Assembly (NCBI GenBank): GCA_964035575.1
Contig: OZ037912.1
Location: forward strand, 186,001 to 250,000
Direction: 5' to 3'
Source of the DNA: Rhynchopus sp. YZ270_cl-10
Taxonomy: Eukaryota; Euglenozoa; Diplonemea; Diplonemida; Diplonemidae
Length of the DNA stretch: 64,000 bases
Both the position numbers and the translations under genes were made by a program. Below the pieces are notes generated by a model, which saw only the letters and a list, made by a program, of their open reading frames with translations, made no database searches and was not told the DNA's origin. Shown in pieces: positions 1-10,639 of this stretch. The number at the start of each line of letters is the position of its first letter. Position 1 is the first letter of the stretch.

Positions 1-196
1 CAGATCCTGCGGGAAGCCCTGACTTGGGGAAAAAAAAAAAAAAAACAGCAAAGTTGCACCACTGTACATCACCAGTGCCAACTTTGCAACCCCAACACAC
101 ATGTTACGAATGAATGATGCAAGGAAAATAAAAAGAAGTTGAAACGTGCTAAAACACATCTCAGCTCATGCAAAGGGTGAGACGTGAGTGGTCCGT

Positions 197-232
197 ACCG
201 TAAGAGAACGGAGGCGGTTCACAACCGCTCGG
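197..232. repeat. Dispersed hairpin motif, copy near left edge
   Basis: The motif ccgtaagagaacg followed by a GCGGTT-loop-AACCGC hairpin occurs here and again at about 6559-6594 with a changed but still paired stem (GCGGT/ACCGC). The stem is kept while the loop and neighbouring bases differ, suggesting a conserved RNA or DNA structure. Function unknown. Confidence 0.4.
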
Positions 233-265
233 CGAATAGGTGGGTGTGAAAAATGAGGGCTGTAC

Positions 266-364
266 CTTTAGTTGTTCTTTGAGTTCCTCGTTCGTAACTG
301 TGTCAGTGACACCTTCATCGCTCCCCGAAGCCGCCTCTGCAATCACAGCATAACCTCCACTCAT
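266..364 (-). CDS. First exon of an unidentified host gene (partial)
   Basis: Reading leftwards on the minus strand, an ATG at 364 opens a 33-codon exon (begins MSGGYAVIAEAASGSDEG, ends NEELKEQLK) that stops exactly at an AAAG|GTACAG donor, intron starting at 265. It is acidic and probably the disordered N-terminus of a longer protein. A 65 bp polypyrimidine tract lies just upstream. Any further exons lie beyond the left edge, because positions 1-265 read as intron and hold no acceptor followed by an open frame that I can support. I do not recognise the family. The call rests on protein-like composition plus the donor; a longer read-through frame into the intron is much less protein-like. Confidence 0.45.
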
Positions 365-1936
365 AGTGTGAAAGGGAAGGGAAGGGAAGGGAAGGGGAAG
401 GAAAAGGGAAGGAAAAGGGAAGGAAGGGAAAAGTGGTGAGATGTAATATCTGTGAAGAGTGGTGGTGCTGAGGAAACGTCGCAGAAACTCCACCTCAAAC
501 TAAACACTGCGACATCTTTCGGTAAATGCACACCTTGCGCGACACCCTCTGGTAGCGTAGTGCAGACACAACGTACCCCACCGTACAGAGCAATGCCCCT
601 CTACCACACAGCAGGGCATTCCTTGAGCGAGAACTGCAAAACAACAATCCGAAACACAATCCTTTCTTGACACCACATCCTAAACGCTATCCTTATGTTC
701 CTCCACAAAAAAAGAAATCCCCCCACCCTTAGTAATGGTCCCCCCCCTACCCACCCTTCCACCTCCTCCTCCTAAACCATCATCAACGAGGCGACAATGC
801 AACAATCACACAACACACCTTAGAAACCTAGATCACATGCCTCCAATGCAAGCTGGTAAATGTACATATTTGTATACCCCACGGAACGTCAAGACACGCA
901 CCACCACCACACCAGATCCTCGAAACAACACCACACAACCCAAGCCATGCAGAAGACACAACAAGCCAAATGCTCAGAGCATTTTTTGTCCCCTCTCAGA
1001 TTCTCTTTTGTTTATCAACCCTACCCATAAACCAGCCCAGCACCTTGAACATCTCTCTCACCCCTCCTGAGCTAACCTCCGTACCACCCTATAAGCGCTG
1101 ACACACTGCACTTCACAAAGGTGAAAACCCCATGAATATCAAGGAGAAACAAACAGAGAAAAAGCTGACTTCAAATACAAAAAGCCCTCTCGTGAACAGT
1201 GTACCTTTGGTATGACCGGCTGTACCCGGGGGATGGACAGCTAACTATGCAGTCCTACAATCCATTTCGTGGTTTACATCTGATATGTTGCTACTCAGGA
1301 ACTACTAAAAAAGATTGGGTAATTTGGGGGTGGGAAAACACTATTTTTATTATTTTTTGCAAAAACACAGCATTGCATTTTCCAACATCCTTTCGATTCA
1401 GGGAGAACAGAAAAGCACTTTTGAGAAGGGGACTTACAATATGTACACCCTTTTCGCTTCGCAATAGAAAACATAAAATACCTACACAACGACAATCTAG
1501 ATGCATACAGAAAAAAGAGGGAGAAAGACCACCTACGAAGAGGGGAGGGAAAAGAGGACACAAAATAAAAAAAGAGAAGTTGAAATGTGCAAACGCCTCA
1601 CCGTTCATCGGACGCAGGCACTATAAAAAAAATCACACACAGTGTTTTCAAGCAAAAGGGGGGAGGGGAGTGGACCTATTGGGACGCTTTAAAATAGTCG
1701 AAGTTTGGTAAATACTAGGTTCAATGTACTATGTGGTCTACCCCCTTTTAATACACCACATAGGGGGGGTTTTGCGTAGCACTGATTTTTTGGAACAACA
1801 CAATTGTGTTGTGCTAAATAGAGATGGTGCCCCTACTCTGAACTCAGGTTTTTCAAACACGTAGACGGATATTGAAGATATCCATGAAGAAGAAAAAGAG
1901 AAGTTATTCCATATACAGTAGGTACAGAAAGGTTAC
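365..1936. other. Intergenic stretch without a supported gene
   Basis: A purine-rich tract (about 370-432, repeats of GGGAA) lies directly upstream of the minus-strand exon and would be a strong pyrimidine tract in its transcript. The remainder is A/C-rich sequence with short, composition-driven open frames (for example 735-1070 and 1199-1711) that show no family features. A recurrent intergenic motif (tgcaaacgcctcaccg followed by cactataaaa) occurs near 1588-1628 and again near 35320 and 40390. Confidence 0.6.
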
Positions 1937-2094
1937 GCCTAAAGAAAAGGCGGAATGGAGATCGATGGCGTAATTAACTTTAGTGGTGTGGCTGACGACC
2001 CCAAAATAGCAGAAAGTAGCACAAAGTAGCACAAAATAGCACAACAGCAGCACCCCCTTTCAGCCACACCATTTAGGTGTAATTTTCTTTAGGC
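1937..2094. mobile_element. Two nested mini inverted-repeat elements
   Basis: The inner element, 1984-2071 (88 bp), has terminal inverted repeats TGGTGTGGCTGA / TCAGCCACACCA and an interior of near-repeats of the decamer aaaatagcag. It is flanked by a 5 bp direct repeat TTTAG (1979-1983 and 2072-2076), consistent with target duplication. It sits inside a second pair of inverted repeats, GCCTAAAGAAAA (1937-1948) and TTTTCTTTAGGC (2083-2094). No protein is encoded. The inner family recurs as a very large nested copy at 25197-31666. Confidence 0.7.
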
Positions 2095-3737
2095 GGGCAG
2101 TTTTCTTAGGAGAAATTTTCTGTACTCACTGTACGTTCTATTCTACTGAATAGAAGGTATAATAAAAGAGAGAGACAGAAAGAGTGTTGAAAGTACAAAC
2201 ACCGCACCGTTCTCTGATGCACATCTTTTAACAAAAAAGAGGTAAAATCCAGATTCTGTGATGCTGGTAAATACCGAATGCATGAGATGAGTTGTATTTT
2301 TCAAGAAATATGTCATTTTGTTTGACATTGCAATAAAAAGACGCGCATCTGTCACCACAGAAGAACGTTGTACAAAATAAACCGAAGTCAAACCTCCACT
2401 CTGTGCTTAGTCATCTGATAGAACGCATGCGGGAAATCACTGCCATTGATTTTGGCATCTTTGATTAAGATAGTAAATCGCCAGCTGTACGGAAATGTTA
2501 TATTCACACGATGGGGGGGAAAGGATTGAAAGACGAGTATGTCTCACACCTTTGGGGGGTTTTTAGAATAAGTAAAAGATGGGGTGTTCCGGGGTATGGG
2601 ATTTTAGAAATCTTCACAACTCTTCACAACTTTTCACAACATATTACCGTAGACGGAAAAATGTTGCAACGGAATAATGTTGTAACGCTGGAAAAAATGG
2701 CCCAGCGTTACAACATTATTCCGTTACAACATTTTTTTGGGGTTTATTTTTGTCTTAGGGATTTTTGCTGGTGCGGGGGTGGTTTTTGAAAAGAAAAATC
2801 TTGTGCCTCTGACGGTGGTGAAAAAAGGGCGGGGGGCGGGGGGCAGTGGTCGCGCTAATTATGGGGAAAAATGGGGAAAAAATGGATTTCGGGTACGGAA
2901 AAACGTTCCTTGAAAAGGTTAGCTGGGGAGGCCCGGAAACCCCGTTTTGTGGCATTTCCGGGCCAATCCCGGCTTGTGGTGGGGTATATACGGAAAAATG
3001 GACAAAATTTTAGTGACTTAAATTTTCGCAAAATATGAACCCATACTCGTAAACAAGGGTCATTTTCAGGAAAATTCGGAAAATTCCGAGATTTGGAAGC
3101 AATTTTTCTCCTGAAAATCAGTGGGTTTTCAGCCCCAAAACATACCGCGATTGGAATTTCCGGAATCCGTCCGCGCTGTGGTGGGGTCACTTTGCCGAAA
3201 TGGCCATTTTTTTGGTTTTGGTCAAAATCCATGTGGGTAAAGAGGGCCAATGTAAATCCCACAACCAGATTTTCTCTCCCTGATCCTGACGTCTTGCAAC
3301 ATGAAAATGCGCGAAAACACCGGCATTTGCATTTCCGGAATTCGTCCGTTCTGTGGTGGGGTCAATTTGCCGAAATGGACAAGTTCTTGGTTTTGGTCAA
3401 AACCCGTCAGTGTAAGGTAAAGGGGGCAAGTGTTTGCCTGTAGAAACTGGAAGGGAACAGGCAGCGCCGCAGGCGCACGGTAACCAACTTTTTTTTTTTT
3501 TTTCCTTTTCTTTTTTCTCCTCTTTCTTTTGACTTTCCGAGCCAATTGCGTTCCACGGCGGGGTCACATGTATATGCAAGCCCACTATGTGGTGGTCTTA
3601 CTCAACAATATTAGAACTTCTGGTTTCTTAATGAAATCCCCGTACTGCAAAAAAAAAACGTTCCTACCAAAACCCCCAAAAATCCCGGGATGAGGGATGG
3701 ACTTTAGCGCGAGCTCTGGGGGGGATGATGTTTTTTT

Positions 3738-5406
3738 TTTTTATATCACATGTGAAAATGACTTTTTGCTGGGATCCTTCACAAACGGGGCGTGAAATAA
3801 AGTGAGCTTTTTTTCACGCTTGCTCTTAGTAATTTCGCTGGAGGCGTGAAAAAAAGTTTCACTGGCGTGAAAAAAAGTTTCACTGTTTTCTGTCAGTCAC
3901 AAAACCACACACTCCACCCTACAAATCATGCCAAGGACCAAGAAGAAGGAGGCTATGGAGGATCTGTATGAGACCGAGCTTCTGGCAGGGTTGAAGTCAA
4001 GCACTGCATACAAAACGGAGTGGAATAAGTTTTTACAACACAATAAAATCACGGGGCGGAAGCAGCCAAGAGAAGAACATGTGGTCTCTTACTTGACACA
4101 CCTGCGCGAAGAACGCAGCTACAAAGCCAGCTCATTATGGTCGTGCTACTGTAAGCTCAACTTTATGTTCAAGACGGAGTTCGACTTTTCACTAAAGGAG
4201 TACCACCGCATCGGGCTGTTGCTGAAGACCTGGGGAAGTGACGAATCGACGAAGAAGAGCAAGACGTTTTCGAAGGGAGAAGTGGAGATGTTTCTCAAGA
4301 TGAGCGAGTTGAGCGACTGCTACTGGTGTGTCCGCAAGGCTTACGTCGCGGTGTGTTTTCTGTCGGGAATGAGATGCACAGAAGCACTGATGCTTGAGAT
4401 GACAAATTATCAGGAATCACCAGTGGGATACCTCTTCACGTACCAGCACTGTGCTAAGGTGAAAAAGGCCGACATGGAGCGTGGGAGGTTTGTGGTACCA
4501 AGAGACAGCATCTACTTTTGTGTGGTGGAGGAGTACCTGAACCGGCGCTCACCAGTTTCACAGGAGGGTCGCTTCTTCATCACTGGAACTAAGACGACAG
4601 CTGACAGAACTACTACTGGGACCTTTCGTGTGCAACCTCTTGGCATCAACAAAATGTACGGCATACCTGCAGAAGTCGCGAGGGTGCTTGCGCTGGACGG
4701 TTCGTACACTGGGCACAGCTTCCGCAGGTCTTCTGCGACTCAAGCCGCTGAGGCAGGAGCATCTATTGTACAGATGCAACGCCACTATGGGTGGGTCAGT
4801 CAGGCAATGCCACAAAGGTACACCGAAGTCACACAGGCCGGTCAAGTTGCGATGTCACAGCTGTTGACACAGAACAACAGTCCCCCAACTCAGACGCCAC
4901 AAGAAGTCAAGATTAACATCAATGTGCAACAGAACAAACCATGATCATGAGTGCAAAAAAAAAAACCCCCCTTCTGTGATGCTCTATACACCTGCCCCCC
5001 CCCTACAGGCGAGATGAGTGGTGACATCTTGTAATTAGTACCAGTCATAGGAGGCATATATCAAAAAAAGTAACCCCTTCCCTGCTTTTGATTGATGTTC
5101 ACATGTTCCCCTACTCTCATTCACACTCTCACTTACAGGTACCCACATTTTGTTCATAAAATCACTCTATTTTACGTCTCGTTTGTGAAGGATCCCAGCA
5201 AAAATATCATTTTCACTTGTAAAACAAAACTACGTATTAGTTTGAAATAAAGTGCGTTTTTTCACTTCCACGTATTTTGTCTCACTCGTGCTCTATTATT
5301 GCCCTCGCCTGCGGCTCGGGCAATAAACTCTCACTCGTGAGCCAAAATTACGTGGGCGTGAAAAAAAGTGCACTTTATTTCACGCTAATAATTAGTTATT
5401 TTTTTT
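3738..5406 (+). mobile_element. Crypton-like tyrosine-recombinase transposon, copy 1
   Basis: A 1.67 kb unit that is, as far as I could compare by eye, identical to 20429-22096; the copies diverge only at flanking T-runs, which fixes the ends to within a few bases. Just inside the ends lie inverted copies of a self-complementary 30-mer: 3790-3819 (GCGTGAAATAAAG...TTTCACGC) and 5356-5385. A second inverted pair of about 40 bp surrounds gctgggatccttcacaaacg (3747-3787) and its complement near 5179-5222. Two direct repeats of ggcgtgaaaaaaagtttcac precede the gene. Classical terminal inverted repeats and target duplications are absent, as expected for this class. It lies inside the 2580-6036 element. 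Confidence 0.8.
3928..4944 (+). CDS. Tyrosine recombinase of Crypton-like element, copy 1
   Basis: The 338-residue single-exon protein belongs to the tyrosine recombinase/integrase superfamily, which cuts and rejoins DNA through a covalent 3'-phosphotyrosine. Residues about 15-105 look like the helical SAM-like core-binding domain; the catalytic domain shows Arg149 (SGMRCTEAL), His263 and Arg266 (GHSFRR), His286 (QRHYGW) and the nucleophile Tyr298 (MPQRYTE). A lysine-rich turn near 178-180 could supply the beta-hairpin lysine. The length and the lack of reverse transcriptase fit Cryptons rather than DIRS/Ngaro elements. The basic start (MPRTKKKEA) may be a nuclear signal. All catalytic residues are present, so it looks functional. 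A polypyrimidine-AG (3895-3896) precedes the ATG. Protein identical to copy 2. Confidence 0.9.
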   Translation: MPRTKKKEAMEDLYETELLAGLKSSTAYKTEWNKFLQHNKITGRKQPREEHVVSYLTHLREERSYKASSLWSCYCKLNFMFKTEFDFSLKEYHRIGLLLKTWGSDESTKKSKTFSKGEVEMFLKMSELSDCYWCVRKAYVAVCFLSGMRCTEALMLEMTNYQESPVGYLFTYQHCAKVKKADMERGRFVVPRDSIYFCVVEEYLNRRSPVSQEGRFFITGTKTTADRTTTGTFRVQPLGINKMYGIPAEVARVLALDGSYTGHSFRRSSATQAAEAGASIVQMQRHYGWVSQAMPQRYTEVTQAGQVAMSQLLTQNNSPPTQTPQEVKININVQQNKP

Positions 5407-5489
5407 TGGTGTTGTTCAACTTAGCCGTAGGCTCGACTTTTTTTGTTCCACATCAAACTGGACAGGGCAAGGGGGGTACGTTTACTATG

Positions 5490-5594
5490 CACATGAAAAG
5501 CACTTGGTCCGAGCGAAGCAGGGGCCAGACGTCTTACAATCTGTACAGTGCCGGTTAGTTAGAACGAGGCACAAAAGTGAACAAAACTAGAGAT
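5490..5594 (-). pseudogene. Fragment of the 3' end of a GTPase-family gene
   Basis: This stretch matches 41550-41650 (the tail and 3' flank of the shortened GTPase paralogue) at about 80-90% by eye, including gccggttagtt, acgaggcacaaaagtgaacaaaactagaga and the encoded tail SLVLFTFVPR. The upstream coding part is missing, so only a terminal scrap survives, carried inside the 2580-6036 inverted-repeat element. Confidence 0.55.
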
Positions 5595-7012
5595 GGATTG
5601 TAAGGAACGCCAGGTTGGGGGCATCTCCTCCTTCCGAAACAGGCTCGTGGGGATTGCGGCGCTTGCAGAATTGGGCTAATCCCATTTGTTTCATTTTTTA
5701 TTTGGGTGAGGGGTGGGGGAGGACGTCGAAAAACCTGAAACACTAATTATCGGCTTGAAATTGGGGTGTGGTGTGTGAGGTTGGGGATTATGCCGACTGT
5801 TCCAAAAAAAATCCCTAAGACAAAGTTCACCCCAGTCATAAAAATGTTGTAACGGAATAAAGTTACAACTTCCCGCGATCCGCAGCGTTACAACATTATT
5901 CCGTTACAACATTTTTACGTTGCAACATTTTTCCGAATACGGTATTTGCCATTTTTTTGTGAAGAGTTATGAAAAGTTGTGAAGAGTTGTGAATTGAAAT
6001 GAAAATTTCTAAAATCCCATACCCCGGAACACCCCGAAAGAAATAATTTGAACAACACCTTTTTGGGGGGCAAAAGTTCCAGTGAGCCGCGCATTTACGG
6101 GTGTGTCTAAGTAAGGGTGAACCTAATATCCACCCTTAATTAAATCACCCGTAAATATATGACGCACTGTAAGCTGGTGTACCAGGTACCCGCTTTTAAG
6201 AAAAACACATAATCAATGTACTTGAATAGCGTGGGTGATAATAAATTAGTTTCACGCGATAAAAAAAGGGAAGGAAGTGTGCACTATTTGTAACAGTGCA
6301 TGAGGTGGTGGTGGGGTTGTTTTTGCAAAAAGGGGTGGACACTGTAGTGCTTGCCTTAGACGTAATATGGTATGGAATTGAAAAAGAAATGAAACATTAC
6401 ACAACAAAAAATCTCAGAAAGAAAGAAAAAAGTGACGCTATCAATGCAGACACCTCCTACTGACCCACTGTACGATACCAGCCCATTATGAAAGCACAAA
6501 GTACCCTGCGGCCAATAACAGAAAGGTGTCAAAAAGAAACCTAATGGCTTACCCACACCGTAAGAGAACGAGGGCGGTGTGCAACCGCTCGTCAGCCGGC
6601 GGCCCACCTTCCGTTGGAAGAAAAAAAAACAGTTGCTTATAAGACGAACCTAAGCCATTTGTGTTTAGTCACTTTCAAACCTGCGAAAAGAAAAAACAAG
6701 AAAGAAAAAGTCTTGTAAGATGAATGTGTCTCTCATGCACACACATCATGCATGGATCAGAATAATATTACGGGAGAGGAGCAAGACTGCATGCGAGAGG
6801 TCGAACTTAATACACTATGCTGTCTTAGAAAGGGGGAGAGAGAGAGTAGGGGGGAGAACCACTGCTACTGAGGTAGGTGTGTGGAGAAAAAGAAAACTGA
6901 GAAAAAACTGAGAAGGAAAAAATAAATAGGAACACCCCTCGTAGACTGTGTGGCAGATTAGAGTATTTGACAAAAAAAAAAATTGATTTTAAATTTTTTG
7001 GTGTTGTTTTTT

Positions 7013-7059
7013 TGATAAATTGTTGGAATAGTGTAGTTGCCACCTGTGCAAGCTCCACG
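7013..7059 (+). repeat. Small dispersed repeat, copy 1 (internally shortened)
   Basis: Begins tgataaattgttggaatagt and ends gcaagctccac; matches 16668-16730 and the inverted copy 29686-29749, but lacks about 14 internal bases. Copies lie beside T-rich runs. About 47-64 bp, non-coding; too short and few to classify as SINE or MITE. Confidence 0.6.
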
Positions 7060-7518
7060 TTCCCTTTTGTTCACTTTTGTTGGTGTGATCGGAACCCAAA
7101 TTCCCCGTACTTCTACTACCAGGGGGAGTTTGAATGAAAGCTTTTTGTTGTTTTGCTTTGTGCTCTTTTTTTGGTGGTTTAAACCACCAGGGAGAACTGG
7201 GAATTCCTGTACACCCCTGAATTACCCGCACTTCTCCCGTACTTTTTCCATCTGGTTCCGACCACACCCTTTTAGACTACTATCACAGGATCAGCAATCT
7301 GTTTGACAAAAAAAAATTTGGTGAAGCTGAGCCGCAGAGTGCTTTGTCACCTAAAACAAAAATGGGGTGAAGTGGGGAGGGGAGGGAAGGGAGAGGGGAG
7401 AGGGGAGAGGGGAGAGAATACGAACACCCCCTCAGAACAAAACAAAACGAAATAGTTGAAACATGAACAAACGAACGGATGGATCTCGTGTGGCGAACAG
7501 TAGCTTACCGTATTCGTA

Positions 7519-7563
<45 letters not shown>

Positions 7564-8637
7564 GACCGTAAAAACAGGTCGAACTTCCAGAAAAATCCTG
7601 AAATGGTCGATAATTTGTATGAATACGGTAATTAGAATAATTTAGAACCGATGTACACACACGGACACCTCTCGCTCCTTCTTTTTTTTACATTGTACCC
7701 CTGGGAAAAGGGCCATTTTTTTCTTTATTGATTTAAAAAAACAAAACATCATTGTGTAACAGGTGGTTTCGGTGCTCAAAAATGTCACGTAGCTGCTGTC
7801 CAGACGGTCTTCACTATTGATTTTTTTTTGAACAAATGATTGGGTGTGATGTCACCTCATGCGGACTCTATAGAACATTGTGCACATCTTTGGAAAAGAA
7901 GAAAAGAAGAGAAAAAACAAACAAAGAGGTGCATTTAGCAATGTGTACATGATGGTTGGAATAAATTTAAACCCAAGTAATGTGTGTGCGACACATAGGT
8001 TGCACATCACATGTGTGTTTTTTTTTTTCGCAATTTTAAAAACTTGGTTGTATTAGTGTAGCCACCCTAGAGTGTGCTCCACAACAAGCAATTTTATTAT
8101 TTTCCCCCACAAATGTGAACACATGGGTTTTCTTCTCGAAACACAACCCTGTTTATCACTTTGAGACACACAAATCACCTGGGGAAAAAAAAAACGGAAA
8201 GAACAACGAAACGGGATTTGTAGTTATTAATGGTTAGACTTAGTGAACAATAGAACAGATGATTTGAAAATACAAAAAGAACATACCCCCCCTCTTGCGA
8301 CTGTGCACCTTTTTTAACCCTTTTTTCATTTTACCAGCACACCTGAGAGGCGGACCCCAAAACCATGCTGTCCCTACAATCCATTTCGAGGTTAACATGC
8401 ATGGGATATCATAAAAGCAGTCCTTACCCATACAAAACGCGACCTATTAGGGGGAAAACACAGTGTAAAAGGGTTTTAAGCATGTGGTCCTAACCTCTCT
8501 CTGATAAATGGGTTATTTTGTGGAAGAAATCAAAGAAAACTTGATGAATGTGCCTCTCGTGTACACACATTTAAATCAAAGCGAGAGAGAAGTTGGATGT
8601 GCAAAAAAAAAACCCCCCCCTCCTCACCGGACAACAG

Positions 8638-8757
8638 CCGGACCTGCAGGGGCACTGTCGCTCAAAGTGTAAATCACAGAGAAATTCACGGCTCTCTACG
8701 GGAGGGGTGGAGAGGGTGTGAGGATTGCTTGTTTGCGGTGTGTACGCAACCTGTTGA
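8638..8757 (-). CDS. Candidate second exon of the Arg/Ser-rich gene
   Basis: A minus-strand segment between a pyrimidine-rich acceptor (ctttctgctgctgag, AG at 8759-8758) and a CCG|GTGAGG donor reads open in the phase left by the exon at 9536-10062, beginning SQQVAYTPQTSNPH and containing RQCPCRSGCCP. Joining is inferred only from phase and splice signals; the intervening intron of about 780 bp would contain the 375 bp MITE. No family recognised. Confidence 0.25.
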
Positions 8758-8877
8758 CTCAGCAGCAGAAAGGACATCATCTGGGAACACCCTCTGCTCA
8801 GAACCCATAAATCCGATGGGGGAACATCCTGTGTTTTGTGGTATTTATTTTTTGAGCAAAGTGGTTCATTTAATTTA

Positions 8878-9252
8878 CAGTAAGACAACAAACATCGGAG
8901 GGGTAAAAACCCTCCTTAGAGTTGTGAAATCCCAAAATCCACCTTAGTTTTTACCCCTCCGATGTTTTTACCCCACCTATGTTCCTACCCCACCGGTGTT
9001 TATACCAGTGGACATGATACTTTGGGGCAACATGGAAAATATGGGGAAATGAGGTGAGATATTGGGGAAAAGGGTGGGACTTGCCATCAAAATTCTCATG
9101 TCCAGGGGTAAAAACACCGGTGGGGTAAAAACATCGGAGGGGTAAAAACCCTCCTTAGAATTTTGAAATTCCAAAATCCACCTTAGTTTTTACCCCTCCG
9201 ATGTTTTTACCCCACCTATGTTTTTACCCCACCGGTGTTTGTTGTCTGACTG
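8878..9252. mobile_element. 375 bp MITE with TA target duplication and repeat-filled interior
   Basis: Terminal inverted repeats CAGTAAGACAACAAACA / TGTTTGTTGTCTGACTG (one mismatch) are flanked by TA on both sides (8876-8877, 9253-9254), the hallmark of Tc1/mariner/pogo elements. The interior is made of alternating units of ggggtaaaaacatcgg and their complements, including two direct copies of a block of about 100 bp. Non-coding. It lies in what is probably an intron of the Arg/Ser-rich gene. Confidence 0.75.
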
Positions 9253-9535
9253 TAAGTGAAGCGATAGGCACTATAAATTTAACAACACCAGTACTCCCAT
9301 TAAGAGAAAAAACCCAGATAAAGGAACAACAGGGGGAAAATTGTAAATCCATTTTCATGAACAAGAGTCTCTCGAACTTCGTTCACTTAGAATAAGAAAA
9401 TAGGGTTTAAAGGGACAGTAAAAACATCTGTGCCCAAAAGTTTAATGATATTGCACTATATTAACGACCAATTTCATTTCTTCTCATAGAAACCACCTTT
9501 GCGGATGCAAACTGAAGTGCTAATTTTAAACATAC

Positions 9536-10062
9536 CTTGTTTCAACCCCAGACGCATCGCGTATCATACACACATCGTAACACACACTCTGACAGCTTGA
9601 CGGTGGGGTATGCGTGGTCCTCCTCTGCGGAATCGCTGTCGACACTGCACGCGGCGAGAACCCACCAATGCTGCCTCTTCTATGGTCCGGCGCACGCCCT
9701 TTCGCCGAGGGATAATACACAGGGTCGTCGCTGTACACCCGACTACGCTCCTGGGCACGGTGTGCACTGCCTCCACCACCACCTCCACGGGAGACTCTCG
9801 AGGATGAGCCCCTCCGTGACCCAGACTTCGACGTCCGCCGCCGCCGCCGTGGTGAAGGAGACTCAGACGCGCTCGACCTCGTGCCTGCCCACGCCTCGCT
9901 CGAATCATAGTCATACCGACCACGCACATCGCGTACAGTGGAGGCTGAGCTCTGTGAGAGTGTCGACGGCTGTCCCTTTCCACTGTCCCAAGACTTCTCT
10001 GTGTACGGTGACGGCGACCGCCGCCAGCCACCTGGCTTAAAAGAGGGCGATCTGTCGCCCAT
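9536..10062 (-). CDS. Arg/Ser/Gly-rich low-complexity protein, first exon
   Basis: From an ATG at 10062 a 527 nt exon encodes 175 residues of Ser/Arg/Pro/Gly-rich sequence (starts MGDRSPSFKPGGWRRSPSPY; contains SPSPRRRRR and a run of six glycines) and ends in ACAAG|GTATGT (donor at 9535), phase 2. The composition is that of RS-type RNA-processing or nuclear-speckle proteins, but no RRM or other fold is visible in this exon, so the function is only suggested. An AG acceptor (10098-10097) follows a pyrimidine-poor stretch upstream. The in-frame read-through adds only a few residues before a stop, supporting splicing. First of four consecutive minus-strand genes. Confidence 0.55.
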
Positions 10063-10639
10063 AGTGTGTGGGGATGGGTAGGGTGGGGGGGTTGGTCTGT
10101 GATGTGTTTTGTTGGAAAGTTTTGGATTGTAGAGCGAGATTCTAATTTGGAAAAAAAAATGTGTGAGGAATTCAACTATTGATTGATTTGACTGAATACT
10201 CTGCATAGGGGGGTTAGTTGAGAGTGTGCACTGTGCATCGCGTTTTGTTTGTTTTATCTTTTTTTGAAACCTCAGTACTACCTCACTAAAACCCCCCAAA
10301 AACTTCTCTATCACACCTCTTATCACACACCTACATTCTGTCTCACGCTGAAGGATAGAAGCGCTTTCAGAAAACTAAAAGATATATTTGACCACTCAAA
10401 TCACTCAAAAAAACTCCTCTTATTTCCACAACATTTTTGAAGTGAAAAAGAAACAATGCCAGACCTCCACTCCCTCCACATGACGGGACCCAGTGACAAG
10501 TGAAAATGACAAGTGGCTCACTTGTCATGACAAGTGACTTTTTTGTCTTTTCACTTGTCATAAATATGACATGTGTTTCACTTGTCATTGGGTCCCGTCG
10601 TGCACCCTCTCCCTCCCCCCCACCCTGCTCCACTCCACT
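10063..10639. other. Intergenic region upstream of the Arg/Ser-rich gene
   Basis: Contains the 5' flank of the Arg/Ser-rich gene and the 116 bp palindromic element at 10483-10598. Nothing else recognisable. Confidence 0.6.
10483..10598. mobile_element. 116 bp palindromic mini-element built from TGACAAGTGA units
   Basis: Ends ACGGGACCCA / TGGGTCCCGT are inverted repeats, and the interior consists almost wholly of tgacaagtg and its complement cacttgtca in both orientations, so the whole unit can fold on itself. It lies about 40 bp beyond the stop codon of the PDCD2-like gene, so the 3' end of that transcript may include it. Same construction as 22985-23217. Confidence 0.65.

Larger units (their letters stand above)
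2580..6036. mobile_element. 3.46 kb element with long (about 190-230 bp) terminal inverted repeats
   Basis: The arms 2581-2768 and about 5802-6035 are inverted copies of each other (both begin GGGGTGTTCCGGGGTATGGG from the outside and end at the same tcttagggattttt block). Each arm holds its own palindrome (gttgtaacgctg / cagcgttacaac) and repeats of ttcacaactc. A 5 bp direct repeat AAAGA flanks the pair (2575-2579, 6037-6041). No transposase of its own is visible. The interior carries a tandem duplication of about 190 bp (3140-3430), Crypton copy 1, and a fragment of the 3' end of a GTPase-family gene. Looks like a non-autonomous fold-back element. Confidence 0.65.
6042..8877. other. Intergenic and intronic stretch, repeats only
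   Basis: I see no gene I can support on either strand apart from the weak candidate exon at 8638-8757. It holds copies of the dispersed stem-loops (about 6559-6594, 6716-6749 and 8541-8570), a copy of a small dispersed repeat (7013-7059), purine tracts (about 7370-7420) and a 43-base A-run (7520-7562). Open frames here are short and compositionally biased. Confidence 0.6.

Noticed and set aside
1199-1711. Open frame of 170 codons on the plus strand
   Set aside because: Composition follows A-rich repeats, no family features, and neighbouring host genes run on the other strand.
2100-2510. Minus-strand frame 2143-2391
   Set aside because: Short, hydrophobic and without supporting splice or start signals.
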